The notes under the pieces: model-generated
The model's database searches: none
The model's input: the letters and a program-made list of their open reading frames with translations, nothing else
What the model was told of the DNA's origin: nothing
Shown here: piece by piece, positions 35,618 through 46,595 of the stretch
Layout of the letters: every line of letters starts with the position of its first letter
How positions within the stretch are numbered: position 1 is the stretch's first letter
Program-made: the position numbers and the translations under genes
Assembly: GCA_020061465.1 (NCBI GenBank)
Contig: JAGUYG010000023.1
Location: forward strand, 1-51,538
From: Ignavibacteriales bacterium
Lineage (GTDB): Bacteria > Bacteroidota > Ignavibacteria > Ignavibacteriales > Ignavibacteriaceae
DNA: 51,538 nt
Reading direction: 5' to 3'

Positions 35618-35824
35618 TTAGGCAGGATCATACCCGCCCTTATTAAAAGGATTACACCTGATTATCCGCCAAATAGATTTTGCTGTACCCTTAATTATTC
35701 CGTATTTGCCAAGCGCCTGAACAGCATATTCGGAACAGGTTGGGTAAAAACGGCAAGAGGGCGGGAAAAGAGGAGAAATAATTTTTTGATACCCTTTTAT
35801 AAGGAAAATAAAAATTTTCCTCAT
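35618..35824 (-). CDS. yidD: Membrane protein insertion efficiency factor YidD
   Basis: The 68-residue protein has the family signature [14 protein letters not shown] (21-34), with a preceding amphipathic N-terminal helix ([15 protein letters not shown]) and the [11 protein letters not shown] tail. It assists YidC-dependent insertion at the inner membrane. Its ATG directly abuts the rnpA stop codon, so translation is probably coupled. Confidence 0.96.
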   Translation of the reverse strand: MRKIFIFLIKGYQKIISPLFPPSCRFYPTCSEYAVQALGKYGIIKGTAKSIWRIIRCNPFNKGGYDPA

Positions 35825-36223
35825 CTAAATGCTATTCATAATTTTATACAAATTATCTAAAACTTCCGGGAGTAAATCATTAAGCCTTATCTTTTTATTC
35901 GTCTTTTCGCTTAAATTAAAGGACATAAAGACTATCTGAGCCGAAATGTTTTTTTCTGCACACCGCCTTACAATTGTATCCTTGTTTAGTCTGTATGCTT
36001 CTTTTATCAATCTTTTAACTCTATTTCGCCAATATGCAGAACCGGATTTTTTTGGAACTACTGCGGCGATTTGAATTGACGGCTTGTTTTCTGCTACTTC
36101 AAGCAAGTAGATAGTTTTAATACGCTTTTTGCTTGAATAAATTACCTTTCCGAAAGAATATAATCTATCAAAATCTTTTCTGCTTTTTATCCTTTCGTTA
36201 GCAGAAAGACCAAATTTTTTCAA
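35825..36223 (-). CDS. rnpA: Ribonuclease P protein component
   Basis: The 132-residue basic protein supports the catalytic RNA of RNase P in tRNA 5'-end maturation. It shows the FGLSANERIKSRKDFDRLYS start region, the AAVVPKKSG strand and the RNRVKRLIKEAYR motif (66-78). The best start is an uncommon TTG at 36221-36223, only two bases after the rpmH stop codon; no ATG or GTG lies near, and the sequence after TTG begins exactly where family members begin. This tight arrangement implies coupling to rpmH translation. It also abuts yidD. Confidence 0.95.
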   Translation of the reverse strand: MKKFGLSANERIKSRKDFDRLYSFGKVIYSSKKRIKTIYLLEVAENKPSIQIAAVVPKKSGSAYWRNRVKRLIKEAYRLNKDTIVRRCAEKNISAQIVFMSFNLSEKTNKKIRLNDLLPEVLDNLYKIMNSI

Positions 36224-36225
36224 AT

Positions 36226-36816
<591 letters not shown>

Positions 36817-38226
36817 ATGTTTAATTCTTCCGCCTCTTTCAAAACCGCCGAATTAAAAGACCATGTGTCTATCTGGAACGAATGCCTTAAGGCAATAAAG
36901 CCTAATGTAACGCAGATGACATTCAACACTTGGTTTCTTCCCATAATCCCTTTAGAATTAACCGATTCATTATTAAAGGTTCAGCTCCCGAGCCAATTCT
37001 TTTGGGAATGGATTGATGAACATTACAACACCTTGATTACAAAAACGATACATGAAATTTTGGGTGGAGAGGCGAAACTCGCTTATGTTATAAACGAGGA
37101 AGAAGAACCTGCAGAAACTAAATATTCTCTCGATAATGCAAAACATGCTTTATCTGCTGATAGCCCATTGGTTGAGGAGAAAAAACAAGAATTCGAGAGT
37201 TATTTAAATCCGCGTTATTCTTTTGACAATTTTATTAAAGGAGAAGGAAACCAGCTTGCCCGTGCAGCAGCAAGTGCTATTAGTGATAATCCGGGTGGGA
37301 CTTCTTTTAATCCGCTTTTTGTCTATGGCGGAGTGGGACTTGGAAAAACCCACCTTATCCAGGCTATTGGCAATAAAATCTTAAATAATTTCCCCGATAA
37401 AAAAGTAATTTATCTTTCAACCGATATTTTTACGGTGGAATTTGTTGAAGCAATTCAATCGAATAAAGTAAACGAGTTTTCTAATTTTTACAGAAATATG
37501 GATGTGCTAATAATCGACGACATTCAGTTTCTTATCGGAAAAGAAAAAACACAGGACCTTTTCTTTCATATTTTTAATACCCTGCATCAGTCGCAGAAAC
37601 AAATTATTTTATCAAGCGATAAACCCCCTAAAGATCTTAAGGGATTAGACGACCGCCTTATTTCTCGCTTCCAGTGGGGATTAACTGCAGATATACAACC
37701 GCCTGATTTGGAAACCAGAATAGCAATTCTTAAAAGAAAAGCCGAAGATTACGGCATGACTATTTCCGGCGAAATATTAGAATATATTGCAAGCTCAATT
37801 ACTTCAAATATCAGAGAGTTGGAAGGCTGTTTAATTAAACTGCTTGCAAACGCATCGCTCAGCTCTAAAGAGATTAACCTTGATCTTGCTAAAAAAACAG
37901 TTAAAGAAATTGCAACCGATCGAAAAATTAACATTACAATAGAGAATATTACAAAGACTGTTTGTTCTTTTCTTAATATAGACGAAAATAAAATTAGAGA
38001 TAAAACTAGAAAGAAAGAGATTGTGTTAGCGCGTCAAATAGCGATGTACCTTTCAAAAGATCTTACAAAGTCCTCGCTAAAAACTATTGGACTTCATTTT
38101 GGAGGAAGGGACCATTCTACGGTAATACATGCTTGCACAACCATAGAGGAATTCCAGCAAACGGACAAATCTTTAAGAGAGCTGCTTAGTTCGCTTAAGA
38201 CAAAAATTGAATTAAGCAGTACGTGA
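36817..38226 (+). CDS. dnaA: Chromosomal replication initiator protein DnaA
   Basis: The ~469-residue initiator has domain I (about 14-85, WNECLKAIKPNVTQMTFNTW), a short variable linker, the AAA+ domain with Walker A GGVGLGKT (171-178), Walker B VLIIDDIQF and sensor segment ILSSDKPPKDL, and the C-terminal DNA-binding domain with the signature GGRDHSTVIHACTTIEE. It binds DnaA boxes in oriC, opens the duplex and loads helicase. ATG 36817 is preferred; an in-frame GTG at 36802 would add five residues but lies inside a DnaA box and has no ribosome binding site. Confidence 0.97.
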   Translation: MFNSSASFKTAELKDHVSIWNECLKAIKPNVTQMTFNTWFLPIIPLELTDSLLKVQLPSQFFWEWIDEHYNTLITKTIHEILGGEAKLAYVINEEEEPAETKYSLDNAKHALSADSPLVEEKKQEFESYLNPRYSFDNFIKGEGNQLARAAASAISDNPGGTSFNPLFVYGGVGLGKTHLIQAIGNKILNNFPDKKVIYLSTDIFTVEFVEAIQSNKVNEFSNFYRNMDVLIIDDIQFLIGKEKTQDLFFHIFNTLHQSQKQIILSSDKPPKDLKGLDDRLISRFQWGLTADIQPPDLETRIAILKRKAEDYGMTISGEILEYIASSITSNIRELEGCLIKLLANASLSSKEINLDLAKKTVKEIATDRKINITIENITKTVCSFLNIDENKIRDKTRKKEIVLARQIAMYLSKDLTKSSLKTIGLHFGGRDHSTVIHACTTIEEFQQTDKSLRELLSSLKTKIELSST

Positions 38227-38624
38227 AATAATGTAAGTTAGGTGTTGTCAGAATGTTATTTTTGATATTGTGCTCAGTTGGTAATTCTCTGCTTAAAATT
38301 CATTGTTAATATGTTGTTAAAATACGTCTGATATCTTGTTTATAAAGCATGACATATCAACACCGTGTTAATAAGTAATTATTAATTCATAAATTGTTAA
38401 CATCTTATCAACCTAACATGATTGGAAAATCTCTCAGAAACTCTATAATAATTAATTACTAACATATCAACACTATTATTATAATTATTATATTTATTTA
38501 CATATATATATTATAATAATAATGATGTTAGTAAAACTTAAATCCATTTTATTAGTTTGTTGATTATTAAAAACTTTTCAGCTAATTTTTCCGCAGCGTA
38601 ATAGTAATAAAATGAAAGGCTGGT
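38227..38624. other. AT-rich repeat region between dnaA and dnaN, possible second origin part / unwinding element
   Basis: No gene lies in these 398 nt. The 12-mer ACATATCAACAC occurs twice (38352-38363 and 38462-38473), each containing a DnaA-box-like ATATCAACA. TTATCAACC is at 38405-38413 and an inverted TGTTGATTA near 38559. Between about 38474 and 38525 an almost pure A/T tract of TAT/TAA triplets occurs, the kind of sequence that melts easily. Together they suggest the unwinding half of a bipartite origin, as in Bacillus subtilis where boxes flank dnaA. Exact consensus boxes are absent here, so this is only a candidate. Confidence 0.5.
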
Positions 38625-39026
38625 ATGAAAAATAAATATTTTACTGCCCATTTTTTTTTCGTTTTGTTGATTAGCCTTGCAAGCTGCTCAAGCAAAGTTG
38701 ACAACAGCATTACATTTAAAAATATGTCGTCGAGCACCCTCTATGTTAATTTTAGGGGAGAGGTTATTACGATAAGCGAAGGTGAAACTAAAATCGTAAA
38801 AGAAATTCCCAAAGGTACGTATGAGTACTCTACGACATACTCGGTGCCTCCCAGCACTATTTCATCGGGAACACAGGGTGCGGTTAGTGGACAGGTTATA
38901 TTGAAAGCCGGAACAAAAATATTGGTATTATATTCAAGTAATTTTGTAAATGGAGTATATACGCTTTATGCTACAATTTCAAACAGCGACGATTTGGATT
39001 CAGGCGAATCTCTAACCGGTCCGTAA
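38625..39026 (+). CDS. Small lipoprotein of unknown function between dnaA and dnaN
   Basis: The 133-residue protein has a lipoprotein signal (FFFVLLISLASC; lipobox L-A-S-Cys at Cys21). The mature part is a single beta-rich domain with many Ser, Thr and Val residues (NSITFKNMSSSTLYVNFRG, ITISEGETKIVKEIPKGTYEY, GQVILKAGTKILVLYSS), like a small beta-sandwich. I do not recognise a family. Its location between dnaA and dnaN, which are usually adjacent, suggests a lineage-specific insertion; nothing suggests a replication role. It sits downstream of the AT-rich region. Confidence 0.75.
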   Translation: MKNKYFTAHFFFVLLISLASCSSKVDNSITFKNMSSSTLYVNFRGEVITISEGETKIVKEIPKGTYEYSTTYSVPPSTISSGTQGAVSGQVILKAGTKILVLYSSNFVNGVYTLYATISNSDDLDSGESLTGP

Positions 39027-39194
39027 GGTTAAAATATTACAGTAATTATAAATTAAAGTTATACTTTTCGGGGCATTATACCTGCCGCTGAAAGCAACTT
39101 GATTAACAAAAAAGTGAAGCACTTACCGCATTACTACATTGAGATTAGTAACCGCTTTTATTAAATTTCAACGCTTTAAAAGGAGATATTTAAC

Positions 39195-40304
39195 ATGCAA
39201 TTCAGAGTAAACAGTAAGGTTTTTGAAAAACTATTATCTAAGATAATTCCGGCAGTGCCAACCCGAACACCAATGCCGATTTTGGAGAACTTTTTGTTCG
39301 ATATTAACGACGGCAACTTAACTGTTTGCGCTACCGATATGGAAATTGCCCTTCGATCTTCCCTTAATGTAAATGCCGACGAAAACATAAAAATGGTTGT
39401 TCCTGCCAGATTACTTTTTGACATAATTAGAAATTTGGAAGAGACACAAATATTATTTGAAACAAAAGACAATGCCAAGCTAAAACTTTCAACCGATACA
39501 GGCGTATATAATATCGGATATTCGTCCTCGGAAGATTATCCGGATATTCCAACTGTCGAGCCAAACATAAATGCAGTAATCGGAGGCAGAGACCTGAAAA
39601 AGGCTTTCGAACAGACTTCTTTTGCAATGAGCAAAGAAGATATGAGACCTGCAATGACAGGAACGCTATTTGAATTTTCGCAGAACGGGCTAAGCTTTGT
39701 AGCAACCGACGGACATAGACTGGTTAAGTATATGAATAAATCAATTGAAGCCGATGCGGTGCAGCAATATGTTGTTCCGGAAAGAGCTATTTCAGTGCTG
39801 TCAAAAATACTTACCGATAACGATGTTAGGATTTATTTCAGCAAGACAAATATTTCGTTCCAAATGGATGATCTTGAACTTATTTCAAGATTAATCGGCG
39901 AAAAGTATCCGGCTTACAACAGCGTAATCCCTTTAGAAAACGAAAATATTCTTAAGGTTAATACGAACACGCTTCTTTCATCTATCAGGAGAATGATGAT
40001 ATTTTCAGCCACCGGGACAAAGCAGGTAAAATTTACTATTTCTAAAGATAACATGCTCATTTCGGCGGAAGATATTGATCACGGTTCCGATGCTATGGAA
40101 AACGTTCCGTGCCAATACAACGGCGAGCCGATGAATATAGGATTCAATACCGCTTATATGAATGATATGTTAACGCATATCTTTAACGATGAGGTTATTT
40201 TTAAGCTGCATTCTCCGACTAAAGCATGTATTTTGGAACCGGCATCTATCGGCGAGAATGAAGAGCTTATTCTTCTTCTTATGCCTGTTCGATTAAATAA
40301 CTAA
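39195..40304 (+). CDS. dnaN: DNA polymerase III beta subunit (sliding clamp)
   Basis: The 369-residue clamp shows the three-fold repeated fold: the FEKLLSKIIPAVPTRTPMPILENFLF start, the second domain from about 125 (GRDLKKAFEQTSFAMSKEDMRPAMTGTLFEF, then ATDGHRLV), and the third ending with the canonical LLMPVRLNN. It encircles DNA and tethers polymerase. AAAGGAG lies nine bases before the ATG. recF follows after one base. Confidence 0.97.
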   Translation: MQFRVNSKVFEKLLSKIIPAVPTRTPMPILENFLFDINDGNLTVCATDMEIALRSSLNVNADENIKMVVPARLLFDIIRNLEETQILFETKDNAKLKLSTDTGVYNIGYSSSEDYPDIPTVEPNINAVIGGRDLKKAFEQTSFAMSKEDMRPAMTGTLFEFSQNGLSFVATDGHRLVKYMNKSIEADAVQQYVVPERAISVLSKILTDNDVRIYFSKTNISFQMDDLELISRLIGEKYPAYNSVIPLENENILKVNTNTLLSSIRRMMIFSATGTKQVKFTISKDNMLISAEDIDHGSDAMENVPCQYNGEPMNIGFNTAYMNDMLTHIFNDEVIFKLHSPTKACILEPASIGENEELILLLMPVRLNN

Positions 40305-40305
40305 A

Positions 40306-41418
40306 ATGATTTTATCCTCAATCCATCTGAAAAACTTTAGAAGGCACAGAGATTCTTATATAACCTTTTCGGATGAGCTAAATTATATTGTAGGCGGAAA
40401 CGGGCAGGGTAAAACCTCCATCTTAGATTCAATTTATTATCTCTGTACAACAAAAAGTTACAATTCAAAAACAGACGGTGAAGTGGTTAGCTTTAATCAA
40501 AACGATTTTGAAATAACCGGTTCATTTAAAGATTTGACACAAGAAGAAATTAGAATTTATTACTCACTTGAAGAAAATAAGAAGCACTACTTCCAAAACA
40601 GCAAGCAGATTTTTCGCTCGGCAGATGTAATAGGCAAGCATCCGGTTGTTATACTAACCCCGAACGACCACGCCATCTCTCAAGGCAGTCCGGCTGATAG
40701 AAGAAGATTTGTGGATTCGGTTATTTCACAGGCAAGCAGCTTATATCTTAAAAACTTGTTGGACTATAACAAAACCTTAAGGCAGCGTGCATCTCTTCTT
40801 AGTCAGCTAAAGGAAGCGAAGAACAAAAATAGTTTGGAACAGTTGGATGCTTGGTCGGAAAAATTAGCCGCTGCCGGTGTAGATATTATAAATCATAGAA
40901 AAAGATTTATAAACGAATTTAATCCTTATGTAACCAATGCCTACAAAAAGATTATGAAAGAAGAGGAAAATCCTGAAATTATTTATCAAACAATTAACAA
41001 CGCACGCACCGAACTTAACGCTAACTCCTTCCTTGGATTGTTAGAGGAATGCAGGGAAGAAGAAATAAAAAGAGGATCAAATTTGGTGGGTCCGCATAGA
41101 GACGAATTTGTTTTCGAAATAAATAATATCAACCTAAAAACATTCGGCTCTCAAGGGCAGCAAAAAACATTTCAGGTGGTATTACGATTCGCACAATTTT
41201 TCTACCTGAAAGAAAAATGCGGTAAAACGCCCATCTTTCTTCTTGATGACGTATTTGGAGAACTCGATGCTTTCAGATCGGGTAAAATAAGCAGCAGCTT
41301 AAAAAATCTGGGGCAGGCATTTATCACGTTAACAGATATGGCAAACTTTTCGTTTCTTGAACGCAGCCGGTGCGACAAAGTAATTCATATAAACAAAGGC
41401 TGCGTATCGTATGCATAA
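40306..41418 (+). CDS. recF: DNA replication and repair protein RecF
   Basis: The 370-residue SMC-like ATPase has Walker A GGNGQGKTS (about 31-39), the LTPNDHAISQGSPADRRRFVD segment, the ABC-type signature SQGQQKTFQVVLRFAQF and Walker B TPIFLLDDVFGELD. It acts in RecFOR loading of RecA at gaps. It starts one base after the dnaN stop codon and overlaps the next gene by 8 nt, so this is one operon. Confidence 0.96.
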   Translation: MILSSIHLKNFRRHRDSYITFSDELNYIVGGNGQGKTSILDSIYYLCTTKSYNSKTDGEVVSFNQNDFEITGSFKDLTQEEIRIYYSLEENKKHYFQNSKQIFRSADVIGKHPVVILTPNDHAISQGSPADRRRFVDSVISQASSLYLKNLLDYNKTLRQRASLLSQLKEAKNKNSLEQLDAWSEKLAAAGVDIINHRKRFINEFNPYVTNAYKKIMKEEENPEIIYQTINNARTELNANSFLGLLEECREEEIKRGSNLVGPHRDEFVFEINNINLKTFGSQGQQKTFQVVLRFAQFFYLKEKCGKTPIFLLDDVFGELDAFRSGKISSSLKNLGQAFITLTDMANFSFLERSRCDKVIHINKGCVSYA

Positions 41419-41698
41419 AGGATTTAAAAGTTTGTCTGAAATTATAAAGACAGACCCGGGGCTAAAAAGGGTAAGAAAAATTATTAATCAATCGGAGATT
41501 GTTAACGCCTTCGCAAAAATATTTCCCGAGCTAAAAAAAATTGCAAAAGCAGTTAAGGTAGAAAAGGATACGCTCTTTCTTAGAGTAGAAAATCCGGCTT
41601 GGCGTAATGAGCTTAAGTTTCAGGAAAAAAAGATCGCTGAAAAAATAAACAACCACTTTAACGAAGAGCATATAAAGAGGCTTAAATTCATTTCTTAA
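41411..41698 (+). CDS. dciA: DUF721/DciA family protein (probable replicative helicase operator)
   Basis: The 95-residue basic protein belongs to the DUF721 group, now called DciA, which assists DnaB helicase loading in bacteria without DnaC/DnaI. Visible are the helical N-terminus (FKSLSEIIKTDPGLKRVRKI), the FAKIFPELKKIAKAVKVEKD linker and the compact KH-like end (LFLRVENPAWRNELKFQEKKI). It overlaps recF by 8 nt and precedes gyrB by 40 nt, a standard location. The short length fits the family. The helicase role is known for homologues and assumed here. Confidence 0.88.
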   Translation: MHKGFKSLSEIIKTDPGLKRVRKIINQSEIVNAFAKIFPELKKIAKAVKVEKDTLFLRVENPAWRNELKFQEKKIAEKINNHFNEEHIKRLKFIS

Positions 41699-41726
41699 GA
41701 AAAAATTTTATTAAAAGAAAAATTAA

Positions 41727-43703
<1,977 letters not shown>

Positions 43704-43706
43704 TAA

Positions 43707-44006
43707 ATGGATATAAATGGAGACAAAATATTAGCTGTAATAAAACAGAACGAAAAGTATCTTAATGAAAAATTCGGAGTGTTGAATATTGCCTTGTTTG
43801 GATCTTTCGCCAGAGGAGAAGAAACAGAAAACAGTGATATTGATTTACTTGTGGAAATGGATCAACCGACATTCAGCAAGTTAGCAGGATTAAGAGTTTT
43901 TTTAGAACAAAAAATTGAACGTGAAGTAAATGTTGTAAGAAAACATTCGAGGCTAAAACCAAGGTTTTTAAAAATTATCGGCAGAGATATAATTTATGTC
44001 ACTTGA
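43707..44006 (+). CDS. Small MNT-type nucleotidyltransferase domain protein
   Basis: The 99-residue protein has the minimal nucleotidyltransferase motif FGSFARGEETENSDIDLLVE: Gly32-Ser33 and the Asp44/Asp46 pair. The third acidic position of the fold, normally in a VDLV-like strand, reads VNVV with Asn75, so activity may be lost or changed. Relatives are MntA antitoxins, which AMPylate HEPN toxins and are encoded next to them. Here the gene is wedged between gyrB (3 nt gap) and gyrA, and only a possible 18-codon HEPN remnant overlaps its end. The gene was probably inserted into the gyrB-gyrA operon and is co-transcribed with it. Confidence 0.85.
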   Translation: MDINGDKILAVIKQNEKYLNEKFGVLNIALFGSFARGEETENSDIDLLVEMDQPTFSKLAGLRVFLEQKIEREVNVVRKHSRLKPRFLKIIGRDIIYVT

Positions 44007-44052
44007 GATAATGCTCAGCATGTTTGAGAGTATTAAAGAAGCGATTGATTGA
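43996..44052 (+). pseudogene. Possible truncated HEPN toxin remnant
   Basis: A reading frame starting ATG 43996, overlapping the nucleotidyltransferase stop, gives MSLEIMLSMFESIKEAID and then TGA. MNT genes are normally followed by an overlapping HEPN gene whose product begins with such a helix (LexMLexIxeAI-like). No continuation with an R-x4-6-H motif is found in any frame before gyrA at 44110. The stretch is too short for certainty; it could be chance. Confidence 0.25.
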
Positions 44053-44109
44053 TAAAGAAAAGAATAGAATAACTACGGCAACAAACCAAAAACAATCTAA
44101 GAAAAATTC

Positions 44110-46551
44110 ATGGCAACAATTTTTGAAAAAATAATACCGATTTCTCTCGAAGAGGAAATGAAATCATCTTACATCGACTATTCAATGTCGGTAATTGTAG
44201 CAAGAGCCTTACCCGATGTAAGAGACGGATTGAAACCTGTTCACAGAAGAGTTCTTTATGGAATGCATGAATTAGGATTGGCGTACAATAAACCATTCAA
44301 AAAATCAGCGAGAATTGTTGGAGAGGTTCTCGGTAAATATCACCCGCACGGCGATACGGCGGTTTATGATACGATGGTAAGAATGGTTCAGGAATTTTCC
44401 TTGCGCTATCCGTTGGTTAACGGACAGGGTAATTTTGGTTCTGTAGACGGTGACTCGCCTGCAGCTATGCGTTACACTGAAGCCAAGCTTGCACGCATTG
44501 CAGAGGAAATGCTTAGAGACCTTGATAAAAACACAGTTGACTTTGTTCCCAACTTTGACGATTCGCTTCAGGAGCCAACGGTTCTTCCATCATATCTCCC
44601 GAATCTCCTAATAAACGGCTCAAGCGGAATTGCTGTTGGAATGGCTACCAATATTCCTCCGCACAATCTAAGTGAAGTTATAGACGGCTTGATCGCAGTG
44701 ATTAAAAATCCCGACATTACTTCCGAAAAGTTGATGAAGTACGTAACCGCGCCGGACTTTCCAACCGCCGGAATAATCTACGGCTACACCGGTGTTAAAG
44801 AGGCTTACACAACCGGGCGCGGCAGAATTATTGTTCGTGCAAAAGCAAACATTGAAACACTTAAGAATAACAGAGAAAACATCGTTGTTACCGAACTTCC
44901 TTATCAGGTAAATAAAGCAAATTTAATTGAAAAGATTGCAGACCTTGTACGTGGAGGAAAACTCGACGATATTTCCAATATCCGTGATGAATCCGATAGA
45001 GACGGAATGAGAATAGTAATAGAGCTTAAAAGAGATGCCCAACCTGCTATTGTGCTAAACCAATTATTCAAGCACACACAAATGCAAACTACATTCGGCG
45101 TAATTATGCTGGCGCTTGTTAACGGCGTTCCGAAAGTGCTTACGCTTAAAGAGATGATGCATCACTTTATTGAACACCGGATGACGGTTCTAGTACGAAG
45201 AACAAAATATGAGTTTGATGCAGCAGAACGCAGAGCGCATATTCTTGAAGGCTATATAATTGCATTAGACAATATTGATGCAGTTATTGAAACGATAAAA
45301 AAATCGCGCGACGTTGAAACCGCTAAGCATAATTTAATGCGCAAATTCAAGCTGACGGAGATTCAGGCAAAAGCAATTTTGGACATGAGGCTTCAGCGCC
45401 TTACCGGTCTCGAAAGAAAGAAGATAGAAGAAGAATATAAGGATGTTATAAAACACATTGAAAAATTAAAAAGCGTTTTAAGCAGTGAAGAAAAAAGATA
45501 CTTTATCATTAAAGAAGAGCTTCTTGCATTAAAAGAAAAATACGGCGACGAACGACGCACCGAAATCATCTACGATTATGAAGAATTTTCTTTGGAAGAT
45601 ATTATTGCCGAAGAAGACGTTGTTGTTACGATATCTCACAAAGGATTTATTAAAAGATTTCCTGTAAGCGGATACAGAAAACAGGGAAGAGGCGGTAAAG
45701 GCGTAACCGGAGCGGGAACTAAAGACGATGACTTTATCGAACACATGTTCATCGCTTCCACGCATCAGTACATTCTTTTCTTTACCGATAGAGGGAAATG
45801 TTATTGGTTAAAAGTTCACGAAATACCCGAAAGCGGCAGAGCATCGAGAGGGAGATCAATACTGAATCTCCTCGAAAAAGATAAGGAAGAAGAGATAACC
45901 GCATTTTTAAACGTTAAAGAGTTTACAGACAATCAATATCTTATGATGGCAACTCAAAAGGGAACAATAAAGAAAACGGTTCTATCTGCTTATGGTAATG
46001 TTCGTAAAGGCGGAATAAATGCCATTAACCTTGTATCGGGAGATAAGCTTATTGCAGTAAAAATGACAGACGGCAGTAACGATATAGTGCTGGGGACGAG
46101 AAACGGCTTTGCCATCAGGTTTCACGAAAAAGATGTTAGAGATATGGGAAGAACCGCTACCGGCGTTAGAGGAATAAGGCTAACAAAAGGCGATATTGTA
46201 GTTGATCTGCTCGTTATCCGCAGGAACGATAGTATACTTGTTGTAACGGAAAAAGGCTTCGGAAAAAGATCCGACATTAACGACTATCGCATAACAAAGC
46301 GCGGGGGCAAAGGCGTAATTACCGTAAAGACAACAGATAAAGTTGGAAAGATGATAGCAATGATGGATGTAGTCGACGGCGACGAGCTTGTAATAATCTC
46401 TTCTCAAGGAATGGTTATCCGGCAGAGCGTAAAAGCTATTAGAGTAATGGGACGCAATACTCAAGGAGTGAGAGTAATCCGCCTTAAAGAAGGAGATGAA
46501 ATAGCAGATATAGCTAAAGTAGTGCCCGAAGAAGAAAACGGCGAAGAGTAA
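44110..46551 (+). CDS. gyrA: DNA gyrase subunit A
   Basis: The 813-residue subunit cuts and rejoins DNA and wraps it for supercoiling. The breakage domain has [32 protein letters not shown] (79-90; Thr83 and Asp87 in Escherichia coli numbering) and the active-site Tyr122 in AAMRYTE. The C-terminal domain has six pinwheel-type repeats with the GyrA-box-like [11 protein letters not shown] near residue 520, so it is gyrase rather than topoisomerase IV. Thr83 is the wild-type residue in several groups and says nothing alone on drug response. It converges with the GH92 gene over 44 nt. Confidence 0.97.
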   Translation: MATIFEKIIPISLEEEMKSSYIDYSMSVIVARALPDVRDGLKPVHRRVLYGMHELGLAYNKPFKKSARIVGEVLGKYHPHGDTAVYDTMVRMVQEFSLRYPLVNGQGNFGSVDGDSPAAMRYTEAKLARIAEEMLRDLDKNTVDFVPNFDDSLQEPTVLPSYLPNLLINGSSGIAVGMATNIPPHNLSEVIDGLIAVIKNPDITSEKLMKYVTAPDFPTAGIIYGYTGVKEAYTTGRGRIIVRAKANIETLKNNRENIVVTELPYQVNKANLIEKIADLVRGGKLDDISNIRDESDRDGMRIVIELKRDAQPAIVLNQLFKHTQMQTTFGVIMLALVNGVPKVLTLKEMMHHFIEHRMTVLVRRTKYEFDAAERRAHILEGYIIALDNIDAVIETIKKSRDVETAKHNLMRKFKLTEIQAKAILDMRLQRLTGLERKKIEEEYKDVIKHIEKLKSVLSSEEKRYFIIKEELLALKEKYGDERRTEIIYDYEEFSLEDIIAEEDVVVTISHKGFIKRFPVSGYRKQGRGGKGVTGAGTKDDDFIEHMFIASTHQYILFFTDRGKCYWLKVHEIPESGRASRGRSILNLLEKDKEEEITAFLNVKEFTDNQYLMMATQKGTIKKTVLSAYGNVRKGGINAINLVSGDKLIAVKMTDGSNDIVLGTRNGFAIRFHEKDVRDMGRTATGVRGIRLTKGDIVVDLLVIRRNDSILVVTEKGFGKRSDINDYRITKRGGKGVITVKTTDKVGKMIAMMDVVDGDELVIISSQGMVIRQSVKAIRVMGRNTQGVRVIRLKEGDEIADIAKVVPEEENGEE

Positions 46552-46595
46552 TTTCAAGAGGTGATTAACTTTTTGGGAAAGAAAAGTTTTTTCCT

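Noticed and set aside
38474..38525. TAT/TAA triplet run considered as a CRISPR or tandem repeat array
   Set aside because: It is low-complexity A/T sequence without unique spacers or a defined repeat unit; an unwinding element is a better explanation.
44340..44380. Thr at GyrA position 83 as a sign of fluoroquinolone resistance
   Set aside because: Thr83 is wild type in several bacterial groups, so no resistance inference is justified.
46552..46595. Hairpin between gyrA and GH92 ends considered as a bidirectional terminator
   Set aside because: Only short A/T-rich pairing (GGAAA with TTTCC) is visible; too weak to call.
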